Under the pieces are notes generated by a model, which was given only the letters and a program-made list of their open reading frames with translations, was not told the origin of the DNA and made no database searches. DNA of 64,000 nt, from NCBI RefSeq assembly GCF_001718195.1, contig NZ_MCNV01000002.1:372001-436000 (forward strand). The letters are read 5' to 3'. Origin of the DNA: Paraburkholderia nodosa (GTDB lineage: Bacteria > Pseudomonadota > Gammaproteobacteria > Burkholderiales > Burkholderiaceae). Position numbers and translations under genes: made by a program. Positions 1-11,829 of this stretch are shown one piece after another (within the stretch, counting starts at the first letter, position 1; the number at the start of each line of letters is the position of its first letter).

Positions 1-2
1 CG

Positions 3-308
3 AAACCCGCGCGCAATATTTCGGTGCTGGATGTCGTCGACGCCATCGACGGCGACAAAGCGCTCTTCGACTGTCGCGAAGTACGCCGGCAATGTGCCGT
101 TTTCGACGACGAGCCGCCCGCATGGGCCACACGCGGCACCTGCTCGATCCATGCCGTGATGCAGGGCGCCGAGCGCGCCATGCGCGCGGAGCTCAAGCAA
201 CACTCGCTTGCCGATCTCGCCACCCGCGCGTATTCCAAGGCGCCTGCCAGCTACCACCATCACGTGGTCGACTGGTTCACCGAGCGCGCTGCCAATCGGC
301 GCGGGTAA
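3..308 (+). CDS. Rrf2-family transcriptional regulator (3' end only)
   Basis: The reading frame is open from the window edge, so only the C-terminal about 101 residues are present and the winged-helix N-terminus is missing. The visible part has the Rrf2 signature: a hydrophobic 'VLDVVDAIDG' segment followed by three cysteines in the C-x6-C-x15-C arrangement ending in 'GTCSIHAVM'. In IscR, NsrR and RsrR such cysteines bind an Fe-S cluster that senses iron, NO or redox state. A GTG at 24 is internal to the frame and is not the true start. The gene converges on the flavoprotein at 405-1610, so it need not control it. Family assignment is firm; the signal sensed is unknown. Confidence 0.8.
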   Translation, partial: KPARNISVLDVVDAIDGDKALFDCREVRRQCAVFDDEPPAWATRGTCSIHAVMQGAERAMRAELKQHSLADLATRAYSKAPASYHHHVVDWFTERAANRRG

Positions 309-340
309 CGACCGTCGCGTTGCGAGCCCTTCCAGCATGC

Positions 341-375
341 AAAAAAACGCGGAGCCTCCATCGAGGCTTCCGCGT
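341..375 (-). terminator. Rho-independent terminator of the flavoprotein gene
   Basis: Near-perfect hairpin with arms CGCGGAGCCTC (348-358) and GAGGCTTCCGCG (363-374), with one bulged base. On the minus strand it is followed by a run of seven T (complement of A at 341-347). It lies 30 bases beyond the stop of the 405-1610 gene and also sits 3' of the Rrf2 gene. Confidence 0.8.
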
Positions 376-404
376 CCAATCAGATCCGTCGTTATCCTGA
401 AGGG

Positions 405-1610
405 TCAGGCAACCACGATGCGCAGCGGATCTGCGGCGGCGAGCGCTTGCTCGCGGTCCGCGCGAGGCGGATAGATCCATTCGGAGTTGATCCGGTGCTT
501 GAGCTTCTTCGCCTCGGCGCCCTGCAACTTCACTTCGCGCTCCCAACCTTCCGTGTAGACCGCGCCCCACGGGCCCAGATCCAGACAGGTCACGTACTTC
601 GGCTGGCTATACGGAATCAGAGCGAGGCCGAGCAGATCGGCGGCCGCGTTGTGGCCTGCCGAGCGCCCCAGGTTCATCGCGTGCTGGCACGACATCATCG
701 TGTGATTGCCTTCGTCGTCGGTGGCTGCGCGGGCGACGTCGCCCGTCGCGTAGACACCGGGCACGCCCTCCACCGCTAGATTGCGATCGACATACAGACG
801 CCCCAAGGCGTCGAGGCGGCCCGGAATCTGCGCGGCCAACGCGCTCGCGCGCAGCCCGGCCGTCCAGATCACCGTGTGCGATTCGATACGCTGGCCGTCC
901 GTTGTCGTGACGCCGCCGGCATCCACTGAAGCCACACCCGAACCAAGCTTCGAGGTCACGCCGAGCGAACCCAGCGCCTCTTCGATAACGGGACGCGGGC
1001 CCGCGCCCAGGTCGGGGCCGATCGCATCGTTACGCTCGACGATGATCACCTTCACGTTCACCTGCTCGCCCAGCGCCGCGCGCAGGCGTGCCGGCATTTC
1101 CGCGGCCGTTTCGATGCCGGTGAATCCGCCGCCCGCCACCACCACGGTATTGCGCGCGGGCGTGTCCGGCTGGCTGGCGAGACTGCGGATGTGCGCTTGG
1201 AGTTCGACCGCCTCGTCGGTCTGATCCACGCTGAAGGTGTGATCGGCCAGGCCCAGGATCGACGGGCGGAACAGCCGGCTGCCAGTAGCCAGCACGAGGC
1301 GGTCGTAGCCGAGCGTAGAGGACCGGCCATCGACATCGGTCAGATCCACGGCGCGGCGCTCCACGTAAACGCGCTCCACCGTGCCCTGGATGAACTTGAC
1401 GCCAGTCGCATCGAAGATCTCTGTGAGCGGCGCCCGGAAGTTCGCGGGGCCTTCTTCGTACAGGCGCGGACGGACATGCAGATGCGGATCCGGAGCGACC
1501 AGCGTGATCTCCACGTCCGTACGCCCCTGCTGATCGAGCAGCCGCGCCGCGCTCAGCGCGCTCCACATGCCGGCGAAGCCGGCCCCAATAACAAGAATAC
1601 GCTTCGACAT
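405..1610 (-). CDS. NAD(P)/FAD-dependent oxidoreductase, NDH-2-like
   Basis: A 401-residue flavoprotein of the pyridine nucleotide-disulfide oxidoreductase superfamily, related to type II NADH dehydrogenases that pass electrons from NADH to quinone without pumping protons. The N-terminus carries the FAD Rossmann motif GAGFAG; a second GGGFTG in mid-protein marks the NAD(P) domain, and 'GVYATGDVA' near residue 300 is the second FAD contact. The chosen start, ATG at 1610, follows GGAGAG by seven bases; a longer open frame reaches 1748 but its extra N-terminus is not family-like. No clear membrane anchor is visible. It is a single-gene unit ending in the hairpin at 341-375. It could instead be a soluble dehydrogenase. 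Confidence 0.85.
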   Translation of the reverse strand: MSKRILVIGAGFAGMWSALSAARLLDQQGRTDVEITLVAPDPHLHVRPRLYEEGPANFRAPLTEIFDATGVKFIQGTVERVYVERRAVDLTDVDGRSSTLGYDRLVLATGSRLFRPSILGLADHTFSVDQTDEAVELQAHIRSLASQPDTPARNTVVVAGGGFTGIETAAEMPARLRAALGEQVNVKVIIVERNDAIGPDLGAGPRPVIEEALGSLGVTSKLGSGVASVDAGGVTTTDGQRIESHTVIWTAGLRASALAAQIPGRLDALGRLYVDRNLAVEGVPGVYATGDVARAATDDEGNHTMMSCQHAMNLGRSAGHNAAADLLGLALIPYSQPKYVTCLDLGPWGAVYTEGWEREVKLQGAEAKKLKHRINSEWIYPPRADREQALAAADPLRIVVA

Positions 1611-1768
1611 GTGTGGCTCTCCAATGCAGGGATACGTGATATCGGTGGACTCGCGCCGCGCCCGCGCTACGCATAACTCGGATTCTATGAGTCGTAGTTT
1701 AATCGCGCAAGCCCCCTTTTGGGGACGCACTATTGACGAATCAGACAACGATGTCGTGTGGCCGGGCG

Positions 1769-2953
1769 CTACATGCCCATGCCCGTCCCTGCTCCCGTGC
1801 TTGTGCCGGTACCCGTGCCCGTGGTCGTGGCTGGGTTCGAAGTCGCATTCAGATCGATTCTTCCATACACGCCATCGGCTTCGTCATTCGGCCCCGCCGC
1901 GAAAAACAGCGTATTGGAAGGCTGATTGCCGAGGTCGTTGCCGAACGCAATGCCCCACACGCCTGGCTCAACAAGTGCATTGCCGTTCGAACCGGTGAGC
2001 GGCCCCATCGACTGGCCGTTCGATGCATTGAACGCGTTGATCGCGCCATTACCGAAATTGCCGATCAGAATCGCGCCGCTCATCGAGCCGAAGTTCGCGG
2101 GCGCTTGTGCAATGCCCCATGGCGCGTCGAGCGGACTGCCCGTCGCGAAGCGCTGCTTCAGGTTACCGGCCGTGTCGTACATGTCGACCATGCCGAGCCC
2201 CGCGCCTGCGACATCGTCGTGCTTCGCCGCGTCCTGCATCGCATAGGTGACGAACAGATTCGAGCCGATCGCCTGGATGCCGAACGGCGCGAAGCCGGCC
2301 GGCATCGCCGGGTCCGTGAAGCCGCCCGGCATCGTCACCTTGTTGAATGAGGTATTGAAGACGTCGATCTTGTTGTTATGGAAGTCGGTCGCGTAGAGGA
2401 AGTTCGCGTTGTTCATCGTCGCGAGCGCGAGCCCCTTGTACACTGCGCCGCCCGTGCCGTCGTCGTACATGACGAATGCGTTGGTTGGCCCGACCGCCGG
2501 CGCCCACGCGGTGATGGTGCCGCCCTCGCCCGCGAAGATGAACGCCGCGAGGCCTGACTTGCCGTTTTCCGTCACGGTAAAGCTTTGTGTGCCGTTGAAG
2601 ACGATGCCCGTGGGTGATGCCGTGCCGTTCTTGCCGTTGGGTATCGCGACGATCAGCGATTGCGGCACGCCGTTGCCGTCATAGAGCGTTGCGACATTGG
2701 TGCCGTTGTCCGCGACCCAGGCAAAGCCATTCGGATTGAAGGCGACACCCCACGGATTCTTCAGATTCCCGTCGATGTGCGCGGCCGCCACCGCACCATC
2801 GGAAACGAGCGCCGTCGCCGTGAACGTCGACTGGACGGGCACGCTCGCACTGCTGGAGCCCGAGCTGGAACCGGAACTGCCGCCACACGACACGAGCGTC
2901 GCGATGGCCGCGCCACATGCTACGACGCCGAATACGGCGAGTAGAGACTTCAT
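1769..2953 (-). CDS. Secreted TIGR03118-family beta-propeller-like lipoprotein
   Basis: 394 residues with a lipoprotein signal peptide: a hydrophobic segment ending in lipobox LVSC with Cys about residue 23, then a Ser/Gly-rich linker. The remainder matches the TIGR03118 family: repeated 'NPWGVAFNP', 'TGIVFNG' and 'GVWGIAFGND' blocks resembling NHL/SMP-30 blades, suggesting a beta-propeller exported to the envelope. The last 17 residues are a TGTG-rich low-complexity tail (from the repeat-like DNA near 1785-1835). A GAGGAG ribosome site lies nine bases before the ATG. Function is unknown. Neighbours on both sides are separate transcription units as far as spacing shows. Confidence 0.75.
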   Translation of the reverse strand: MKSLLAVFGVVACGAAIATLVSCGGSSGSSSGSSSASVPVQSTFTATALVSDGAVAAAHIDGNLKNPWGVAFNPNGFAWVADNGTNVATLYDGNGVPQSLIVAIPNGKNGTASPTGIVFNGTQSFTVTENGKSGLAAFIFAGEGGTITAWAPAVGPTNAFVMYDDGTGGAVYKGLALATMNNANFLYATDFHNNKIDVFNTSFNKVTMPGGFTDPAMPAGFAPFGIQAIGSNLFVTYAMQDAAKHDDVAGAGLGMVDMYDTAGNLKQRFATGSPLDAPWGIAQAPANFGSMSGAILIGNFGNGAINAFNASNGQSMGPLTGSNGNALVEPGVWGIAFGNDLGNQPSNTLFFAAGPNDEADGVYGRIDLNATSNPATTTGTGTGTSTGAGTGMGM

Positions 2954-3096
2954 GACCGCACTCCTCGTTCAGTCCAAAGGGCTAACGGACAAAGAACGAG
3001 GAGGATGCGGCGTTTATTCCAGCGAAGAAACGGGGCTTGTTCCGCGGGCGATCGTAATGACTGAACTAGCTAGCGAAAAATCCGCGGCGACGAGCG

Positions 3097-4416
3097 CTAT
3101 GCGTGACGATCCGGTGCCTGCAAACTTGCCGATACCGGCGGCAACCTGCGCGGCGTACCGAGCATGGCAAGTTGCTTCTCGTGCGGCGTCAGCGCGCCGC
3201 TGTCGCGCTTGTCCGCTTCGGCATACTTTTGCGCGGCATGAGAGAAATCGCCTTTGCCTTCCAGCGCCTGCCCCCACAGTTCATACGAGGGCGCGAAATC
3301 GGGACGAAGTTCCACCGCGTGCGCCAGTTTGACGATCGCCGCATCGTATTGTCCGTTGTCGATGAGCGCCTCGCCCCAGTCGTGCAGGATGTTCACATCG
3401 TCGCGGTGCATTTCATCTGCGCGATGGAACGCGCTGAGGGCTTCGGCATACCGGTGCGCGTGCAACAGGACGTCGCCGAGCAAGCGCTGGTTCTCTGCGG
3501 TACTCCACCGCTCGTGAGCGCCCGCACGAAGCTCCTCGATGGCGGCGTCGATTCTCCGCTCCTGCTCGAGCGCAATGCCGAGATTCGCCCGCAAGACGGC
3601 CGAGTGCGGATACAGCAACAGCGCGTCGCGCGACTGCTGCTCCGCCTCCTCGGAGCGGTTTTGCCGCAGGAGCAGCCAGCCTTTTCCAGCGAGCGCCCAT
3701 TGGTGTTGCATGGAGCCCGGCCGGCCGAGGACATCGTCATAGATGGCTTCGACCTCGCTGTAGTCACATTGGCCCGGCGAACACCGTGTCTTTTGCACCG
3801 CTGCGAAGACATGGCTCGCGAGCGTATTCGGTTCGACGAGCCGCATGACCTCGATCGCGATGTCCCGCATCGACTGGTTGAAATCAGTACCGGTGAACGC
3901 AACGTCGTCGTGCATGGCGTTGAATGGCCCGTTTTCGATCTGAATATGCGCGACATAGGCATCTGCGCTGCCGTTCACATGTGTAATGCCGATATGGACG
4001 ACCACGTCCTGCTTGTTCCTGAACAGCGTCGATTTCAGAAAGCCGACGATCGAAGCATAGGACATGTCCTCACCCGGCAGCTTGATGTCGGGGCTGTCGT
4101 TATCGGCCAGCGATACATCGTGCGGAACCGCGTCGCTGTCGCTGCTGATTCCGCGCATCGCCGCAAGAATTCGTTCTGCCAGGAATTCCGGGGTATAGCC
4201 GGTGTCGGCCAGCGCTTTCGGTGTTTCCACCGGCGGCACCAGCACATGTTGCGTGAGCGCGCCGGAGATGACGAGCCAGCAAAAGGGACCGGCCAGGACC
4301 AGGATGATCCACGGGAGCACAAAAGGCCACGCCACTCCTGGCAAGCGGCTGATCAACCCGATCAGAAACAACACTTGCGATAGACCCGCAGGTCTGCGAT
4401 CCGGAAGGCTCGACAT
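3097..4416 (-). CDS. Membrane-anchored tetratricopeptide-repeat protein
   Basis: 439 residues. A hydrophobic stretch at about residues 15-55 gives one or two transmembrane helices near the N-terminus. A middle region of about 150 residues is unrecognised. From about residue 225 to 420 there are successive TPR-like helices (for example 'WALAGKGWLLLRQNRSEEA', 'VLRANLGIALEQERRIDAA' and 'YELWGQALEGKGDFSHAAQ'). TPR domains bind protein partners, so a scaffold role at the inner membrane is a reasonable inference. The start is supported by GAGGTG eight bases upstream. Two cysteines (RCSPGQC) sit between the domains. No specific function can be assigned, and the gene appears monocistronic. Confidence 0.65.
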   Translation of the reverse strand: MSSLPDRRPAGLSQVLFLIGLISRLPGVAWPFVLPWIILVLAGPFCWLVISGALTQHVLVPPVETPKALADTGYTPEFLAERILAAMRGISSDSDAVPHDVSLADNDSPDIKLPGEDMSYASIVGFLKSTLFRNKQDVVVHIGITHVNGSADAYVAHIQIENGPFNAMHDDVAFTGTDFNQSMRDIAIEVMRLVEPNTLASHVFAAVQKTRCSPGQCDYSEVEAIYDDVLGRPGSMQHQWALAGKGWLLLRQNRSEEAEQQSRDALLLYPHSAVLRANLGIALEQERRIDAAIEELRAGAHERWSTAENQRLLGDVLLHAHRYAEALSAFHRADEMHRDDVNILHDWGEALIDNGQYDAAIVKLAHAVELRPDFAPSYELWGQALEGKGDFSHAAQKYAEADKRDSGALTPHEKQLAMLGTPRRLPPVSASLQAPDRHA

Positions 4417-4582
4417 GTTGCACCTCGATTCGGCTGCAGTTGGCTGGGCCCAACTGGCGATCGGCGTGAACGCATCGACTATGCCAGCGCTCGCAAACGC
4501 TTTACTGCCGGGCGTTTTGGCGATGTTTGCGAATTTCGCGCGTCGCAGGTGTTATCGCCGGGCCAACGCTCCGACAGGGGGA

Positions 4583-4603
4583 GTGCCGGTTCGCACCGGA
4601 CAC
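4583..4603. other. Intergenic hairpin between glucosidase and TPR genes
   Basis: GTGCCGGT-TCGC-ACCGGACAC forms a short stem (five paired CCGGT/ACCGG bases, then a bulge and GTG/CAC). It lies just beyond the stop of the 4618-7341 gene. There is no T-run, so it is a weak terminator candidate at best. Confidence 0.35.
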
Positions 4604-4617
4604 CTGGGAACGCGCGC

Positions 4618-7341
<2,724 letters not shown>

Positions 7342-7447
7342 GGGCATCTCCTTGAATTGGGGCCGCCACGGTGGAGCGTGGCGCGGCGAATCTCCCATGC
7401 TAGCGCGGTTTGCCCGCCGGGCGCATGCGCCGCGCTACGGGTAGGCG

Positions 7448-9409
7448 CTAGCCGCCATCGCCGAGCCGTTTGAGGATGCGCAGCAATTCGCCGAGCGACC
7501 ATGCCTGGAACGGTGCGCCGCCAGGCTGGTGCGGCGCATCGCCATCGGCGACCTCGGAAACATGGTCGAGCCCGGCGCGGTCGAGATGCGCGAGCAGTGG
7601 CGTGACGAACCGCTCGCGAGCGAGCGCGCACTGCGCCGCGGTATCGCCGTTCACGCGCAGCCAGGCATCCACGAAGGGGCCGAGCAACCAGGGCCAGACG
7701 GTGCCCTGATGATAGGCGCCGTCGCGCTGCAGCACCTCGCCACGGTACTGCCCGCGATACGCGCGGTCAGACGGCGCGAGCGTGCGCAGCCCCATGGGCG
7801 TGAGCAGGTTGGCTTCGACCTGCGCCACGACCGCGCGCGCCGCATCGCCTTCGAGCAGCGCGAACGGCAGACCGCCTGCCGCGAAGATCTGGTTCGGCCG
7901 AATCGAGCAATCGACCGTACCGTCCACGTGATCGAGATCGACCACGTCGAACAGCGCGCCCGTCGACGGATCGACAAAGCGCCCGGCAAACGAGGCGCTT
8001 GCGCGCGCTTCCAATTCGCGCCAGCGCGTATCCCACGCCGCGGCAATGCGCAGCGCATTGATCCACAGCGCCTGTATTTCCACCGGCTTGCCGATGCGCG
8101 GCGTGACCACCCAGTCGCCCGCCTTCGCATCCATCCAGGTGAGCTGCACGCCCGGCACGCCCGCTCGCAGCAGGCCGTCGCGCGGATCGGCTGCGATCCC
8201 GTAGCGCGTGCCGCGCGCATAGCCTTCGAGGATGGCGTCGACGGCGCCCTGGAGCGCATGCCGCGCTTCGTGCGGCACGTTCCCGGCCGCAAAGTAGTCG
8301 TGCACCGCCACGACGAACCACAGCGATGCGTCGACGGAGTTGTATTCGGGCGCGCCGCCTGCGTCGGGAAAACGGTTTGGCAGCATGCCCTCAGAAACGG
8401 TCGCCGCCCATTCGAGCAGGATCGCGCCCGCCTCCTCGCAGCGCTCGTTCGCGAGCAGCAGGCCACGCATGGCGATGAACGTGTCGCGGCCCCAGTCGGT
8501 GAACCACGGATAGCCCGCGACGATCGTACGGCCCTCGCCGCGTGCAACGGCATAGGCATTGGCCGAACGCTGCAGACGCGAGCCGAGCGACGCCCGGCGC
8601 GCTTCTTCGATGCCGGCGAGCAGCTGCGCGCGGCTCGCGGCGCTATCGTTGCTGTCGAGCGAGGCATCCGGCACACCCGAAGATGGTTGCGCGTGCAACA
8701 GTATCACCGCATCGCCTATGCCCAGGTCAAACGTGAATACGCCTGGCGTCGCGAGATCCTCGATGTAGTCGAGCCCTCGCTCGCGTTCGCGCGGGTAGCA
8801 GAAGTTGCGGTACCAGTCCGGCGCATGCGTATAGCAGCCGTTGGAGCGCGCGACGATGGCGGGCAGATCGCCGTACGGTTGCCAGCGCACGTGCTCGCCG
8901 TCGATCTGGGCGTTGAAGTCGAACGCGGGGTTCTCGTGGTGCAACCCGTGATAGTCGCGGCCCGAGATCAGCAGGCGGACTTTCAGCACGGCAACGCCAG
9001 CCCCGAAGGGTGCATCGAGCCGCCAGCGCAGCACGGTTTCGCGGCTCGCCTTCGCCACGAACACTTCCGCCGTGAGCACGGCGCCGCCGTCCAGCCGGTA
9101 GCGCCACGTGGGCCACGGCGAGGTGTCGAAGCTCGCGATGCGCCCCGAGGTATCGGGATAGAGCAGATCGGGGGCGTAGCGCTGCATCGTCAGCGCGGTC
9201 TTGCGCTCCCCGTCCTCGAGCCAGGCTTCGATGCCGTTGACGAGCACCACGCGGTTCGTGGGCGGCTGCATAGCTGTGAGCAGCAGCGCGTGGTAGCGGC
9301 GCGTACGCGCGGTGCCGACTGTGCCGGATGCAAATCCGCCGGCGCCGTCCGCTTCGAGCCATTCGTCGTCGACGCGCTGCGCATCGATGGGGCTGTGAAG
9401 ACGCGTCAT
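7448..9409 (-). CDS. Amylo-alpha-1,6-glucosidase (glycogen debranching type)
   Basis: 653 residues with the N-terminal GDE_N domain ('EWLEADGAGGFASGTV', 'RYHALLL') and the C-terminal (alpha/alpha)6 catalytic domain with the diagnostic 'YPWFTDWGRDTFIAM' near residue 300. It also shows 'NRFPDAGGAPEYNSVDAS' and 'YHQGTVWPWLLGPFVDAW'. The family hydrolyses alpha-1,6 branch linkages of limit dextrins. AGGAC lies seven bases ahead of the ATG. It is upstream of the GH63-like gene in the same direction and probably cotranscribed. No glycogen synthase, branching enzyme or phosphorylase is nearby, so a catabolic role on external or trehalose-type glucans is possible. A 123-base gap separates it from the regulator to its right. 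Confidence 0.88.
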   Translation of the reverse strand: MTRLHSPIDAQRVDDEWLEADGAGGFASGTVGTARTRRYHALLLTAMQPPTNRVVLVNGIEAWLEDGERKTALTMQRYAPDLLYPDTSGRIASFDTSPWPTWRYRLDGGAVLTAEVFVAKASRETVLRWRLDAPFGAGVAVLKVRLLISGRDYHGLHHENPAFDFNAQIDGEHVRWQPYGDLPAIVARSNGCYTHAPDWYRNFCYPRERERGLDYIEDLATPGVFTFDLGIGDAVILLHAQPSSGVPDASLDSNDSAASRAQLLAGIEEARRASLGSRLQRSANAYAVARGEGRTIVAGYPWFTDWGRDTFIAMRGLLLANERCEEAGAILLEWAATVSEGMLPNRFPDAGGAPEYNSVDASLWFVVAVHDYFAAGNVPHEARHALQGAVDAILEGYARGTRYGIAADPRDGLLRAGVPGVQLTWMDAKAGDWVVTPRIGKPVEIQALWINALRIAAAWDTRWRELEARASASFAGRFVDPSTGALFDVVDLDHVDGTVDCSIRPNQIFAAGGLPFALLEGDAARAVVAQVEANLLTPMGLRTLAPSDRAYRGQYRGEVLQRDGAYHQGTVWPWLLGPFVDAWLRVNGDTAAQCALARERFVTPLLAHLDRAGLDHVSEVADGDAPHQPGGAPFQAWSLGELLRILKRLGDGG

Positions 9410-9532
9410 CGGTTGTCCTACCCTCGTGGATCATCTGCGCAACGATACTCCCGTCGGCGCGGAGCAGCCAGAAAGCGAGTCGAAAGACGCGGGCGACGTG
9501 AACATCGCGAAATTGTTTACGTGCGTGCAGGG

Positions 9533-10564
9533 TTAGCGGGGCTCGGGCCGCCCGCGCCGCTGCCGGTAATGGATCTGCGCGGGCACCTGAATGGACTCGG
9601 GCGCGCCTTCGCCTTCGAGCAGTGAAAACACGCAACGCAGGCTATGTTCCGCGAGTTGCGCGCTGTCCTGCACGATGGCGTCGATGCGAAGCGGCAGGCA
9701 GTCGAGCAGTTGATGATCGTCGAAGGTCATCACGCGGCCCGGCGCCTGGGCCAGTTGATGCGCTTCGTTCACGAACTCCAGCAAGCCTTCGAGCAGCGTG
9801 ATCGAACCGGCGAACAGCGCCTCGGGGTAGCGCCCATGTGCTTCGAACCAGGCCTTCATCAGCGCATAGCCCGACTCTCGCTGGTAGTCGCGCTGAAAAA
9901 CCCAGTCGGCCTGCTCGGCAATGCCGTGCCGCTCGAGCGCGAGCCGATAGCCCGCCAGGCGGTCGCGGCTCGGTGAAAGTTCCGGCTGGCCGCCAAAGAA
10001 CACCACTTCCCGCGCGCCCTGTTCGATCGTCTCGCCCACCAGAGCCGCCACCGTTTCGGCGGCGTCGGTAATCACATAGGGAATCGCGCTCGTCGCCACG
10101 CGGCGGTCGGCGAACACGATCGGCAGACGCTTCACCCACTTGTCGTAGCGCGGCGCTTCGGCCGTGCACGGGACGACCACCACGCCATCCACCTGCTGCG
10201 CGACCAGATGCGCAAGACCCTCGGTCTCGCGCACCGGATCTTCGTCGCTCGTCACGATCACGAGCTGATAACGGTAGCGCTCGCGGCATTGCCATTCCAT
10301 GGCCTGGGCGAGCGCGGCGTGCGCCGAGTTGGTCAGATCGGGAATCACGAGGCCGATCGTGTTGCTGCGCCGCGAGCGCAGCGCGCGCGCCGATTGCGAC
10401 GGCGTGAAATGATGGTCCCTCGCCACCTGCAGCACACGCTCGACCGTGGCCGCCGAGATGCGGTAGCGCTCGGCATTGCCGTTGAGCACCATGCTGGCCG
10501 TGGTGCGCGAAACCTCCGCGAGGCGGGCAATGTCGTCGATAGTCAGACGCTCGAACTGGGACAC
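9533..10564 (-). CDS. rbsR: LacI-family regulator, probable ribose operon repressor
   Basis: 343 residues. N-terminal HTH 'LTIDDIARLAEVSRTTASMVLNG' followed by a periplasmic-binding-protein-like sensor domain ('IGLVIPDL', 'QVDGVVVVP'). The start is GTG at 10564, supported by AGGAA seven bases upstream; the longer frame to 10696 adds an unrelated N-terminus. It is the last gene of the leftward ribose cluster, separated from rbsB by 196 bases that contain a terminator-like hairpin, so it may have its own promoter. RbsR assignment rests on position; it is of the FruR/CcpA-like LacI class, not a close look-alike of E. coli RbsR by eye. Confidence 0.8.
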   Translation of the reverse strand: MSQFERLTIDDIARLAEVSRTTASMVLNGNAERYRISAATVERVLQVARDHHFTPSQSARALRSRRSNTIGLVIPDLTNSAHAALAQAMEWQCRERYRYQLVIVTSDEDPVRETEGLAHLVAQQVDGVVVVPCTAEAPRYDKWVKRLPIVFADRRVATSAIPYVITDAAETVAALVGETIEQGAREVVFFGGQPELSPSRDRLAGYRLALERHGIAEQADWVFQRDYQRESGYALMKAWFEAHGRYPEALFAGSITLLEGLLEFVNEAHQLAQAPGRVMTFDDHQLLDCLPLRIDAIVQDSAQLAEHSLRCVFSLLEGEGAPESIQVPAQIHYRQRRGRPEPR

Positions 10565-10651
10565 GCGGCGTTCCTGCTGGATGTGGGTTGGGGATCGGGT
10601 GAACGCGGGAGCGAAGAGCGGGCGACGCGGCTGCGAGCCAGGGCAAGGCCC

Positions 10652-10682
10652 AAAACGAAGCGCCCCGTGTGGCACGGGGCGC
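10652..10682 (-). terminator. Hairpin between rbsB and rbsR
   Basis: Perfect 10-base stem GCGCCCCGTG (10660-10669) / CACGGGGCGC (10673-10682) with a three-base loop. On the minus strand it is followed by TTCGTTTTGG. It probably ends the bulk of the rbs transcript after rbsB, reducing read-through into the regulator. Confidence 0.7.
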
Positions 10683-10760
10683 GCAGTCACTCTCAAGTGC
10701 GCGCGGTCGCGAAGTCTTCGCGTCCGATGGTACTACGCTCGCGCGCGCCTGAAAACGTGC

Positions 10761-11723
10761 TTACTGCTTGTACAGGTTCAGCGGCACCGGGATGAACTTG
10801 TCGACCGGCTGACCGTCGACCACCTTCTTCGCGGCCTGCACGCCATACTGGCCGATCAGTTCGGGCTGCTGCTGCACGGTCGCGGCCATCTGGCCGGACT
10901 TGACGGCGGCGATCGCGTCGTCGGTGGCGTCGAAGCCGACCACGGCCACGTTCTTCAGGCCCGCAGCCTGCAGCGCCTTGACCGCGCCCAGCGCCATTTC
11001 GTCGTTCTGCGCGAACACGCCCTGAATGTCCTTGTTGCTCTGGATGATGTTTTCCATCACCGAAAGGCCCTTGGCGCGATCGAAGTCGGCGGGCTGCTTC
11101 GTGACGATCTTCACGCCGCCCTTTGCCGCGATTTCATCGTCGAAACCGGCGCCGCGCTCGTTGGCCGCCGACGAACCCGGAATGCCTTGCAGCTCGACGA
11201 TGTTGCCCTTGCCGCCCAACTTGTCGGCGAGGAAACCGGCAGCCATCTTGCCGCCTGCCTTGTTGTCCGAAGCGATATGCGAGCTGACTTCCGCGCCGTT
11301 CACGCTGCGGTCGAGCGAAATCACCTTGATGCCCTTGCTCGTCGCTTCCTTCACGACGTTGGCCACGGCCGAAGAATCGGTCGGGTTGATGAGGATGACG
11401 TTGACCTTCTTCTCGATCAGGTCCTCCACGCTCGCCTGCTGCTTCGCCGGATCGTTCTGCGCGTCGACGGTGATGAGCGTCACGCCATCCTTCTTCGCTT
11501 CGTCTTCGGCGCCCTTCTTCAGCGAGACGAAGAACGGATTGTTGAGCGTCGAGATCGACAGGCCGACTGTGACCGCGCCGCCCGAAGCCGGCGCCGCCGA
11601 CGCGCCAGCATCGGCCGTGCTGCCCGGACCTTCCTTCGAGCAGGCCGTGAGGCCCAGCACGAGCGAACCGGCGGCGAGCGCCGCAAAGAGTTTCGAAATC
11701 GACGGCGAATTGTGCTTATGCAT
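10761..11723 (-). CDS. rbsB: Ribose ABC transporter substrate-binding lipoprotein
   Basis: 320 residues. A signal peptide with lipobox LTAC shows that the mature protein is lipid-anchored, which is unusual for Gram-negative RbsB. Its Ser/Ala/Gly-rich linker is followed by the type I sugar-binding fold: 'VGLSISTLNNPFFVSLKKGA', 'DAQNDPAKQQASVEDLI', 'INPTDSSAV' and 'VVGFDATDDAIAAVKSGQ'. The start at 11723 has a strong GAGGAGGA site; the longer frame to 11801 is not used. It delivers D-ribose to RbsC/RbsA. It is the fifth gene of the leftward operon, as in many rbs clusters where the binding protein is distal, and it precedes a terminator-like hairpin. Confidence 0.92.
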   Translation of the reverse strand: MHKHNSPSISKLFAALAAGSLVLGLTACSKEGPGSTADAGASAAPASGGAVTVGLSISTLNNPFFVSLKKGAEDEAKKDGVTLITVDAQNDPAKQQASVEDLIEKKVNVILINPTDSSAVANVVKEATSKGIKVISLDRSVNGAEVSSHIASDNKAGGKMAAGFLADKLGGKGNIVELQGIPGSSAANERGAGFDDEIAAKGGVKIVTKQPADFDRAKGLSVMENIIQSNKDIQGVFAQNDEMALGAVKALQAAGLKNVAVVGFDATDDAIAAVKSGQMAATVQQQPELIGQYGVQAAKKVVDGQPVDKFIPVPLNLYKQ

Positions 11724-11829
11724 AGTCTTCCTCCTCGTTATATGTGGAGTGTGTGGAGATAAAATCTCAGGATACCTATTGATGCCAAACTGCCGCGCCA
11801 CGCGATTCGAGCGTGGCGCAGCCTGGGGA

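Noticed and set aside
7529..9625. A plus-strand open frame of about 700 codons opposite the debranching enzyme.
   Set aside because: Antisense shadow of a gene with clear catalytic motifs; no ribosome site or domain.
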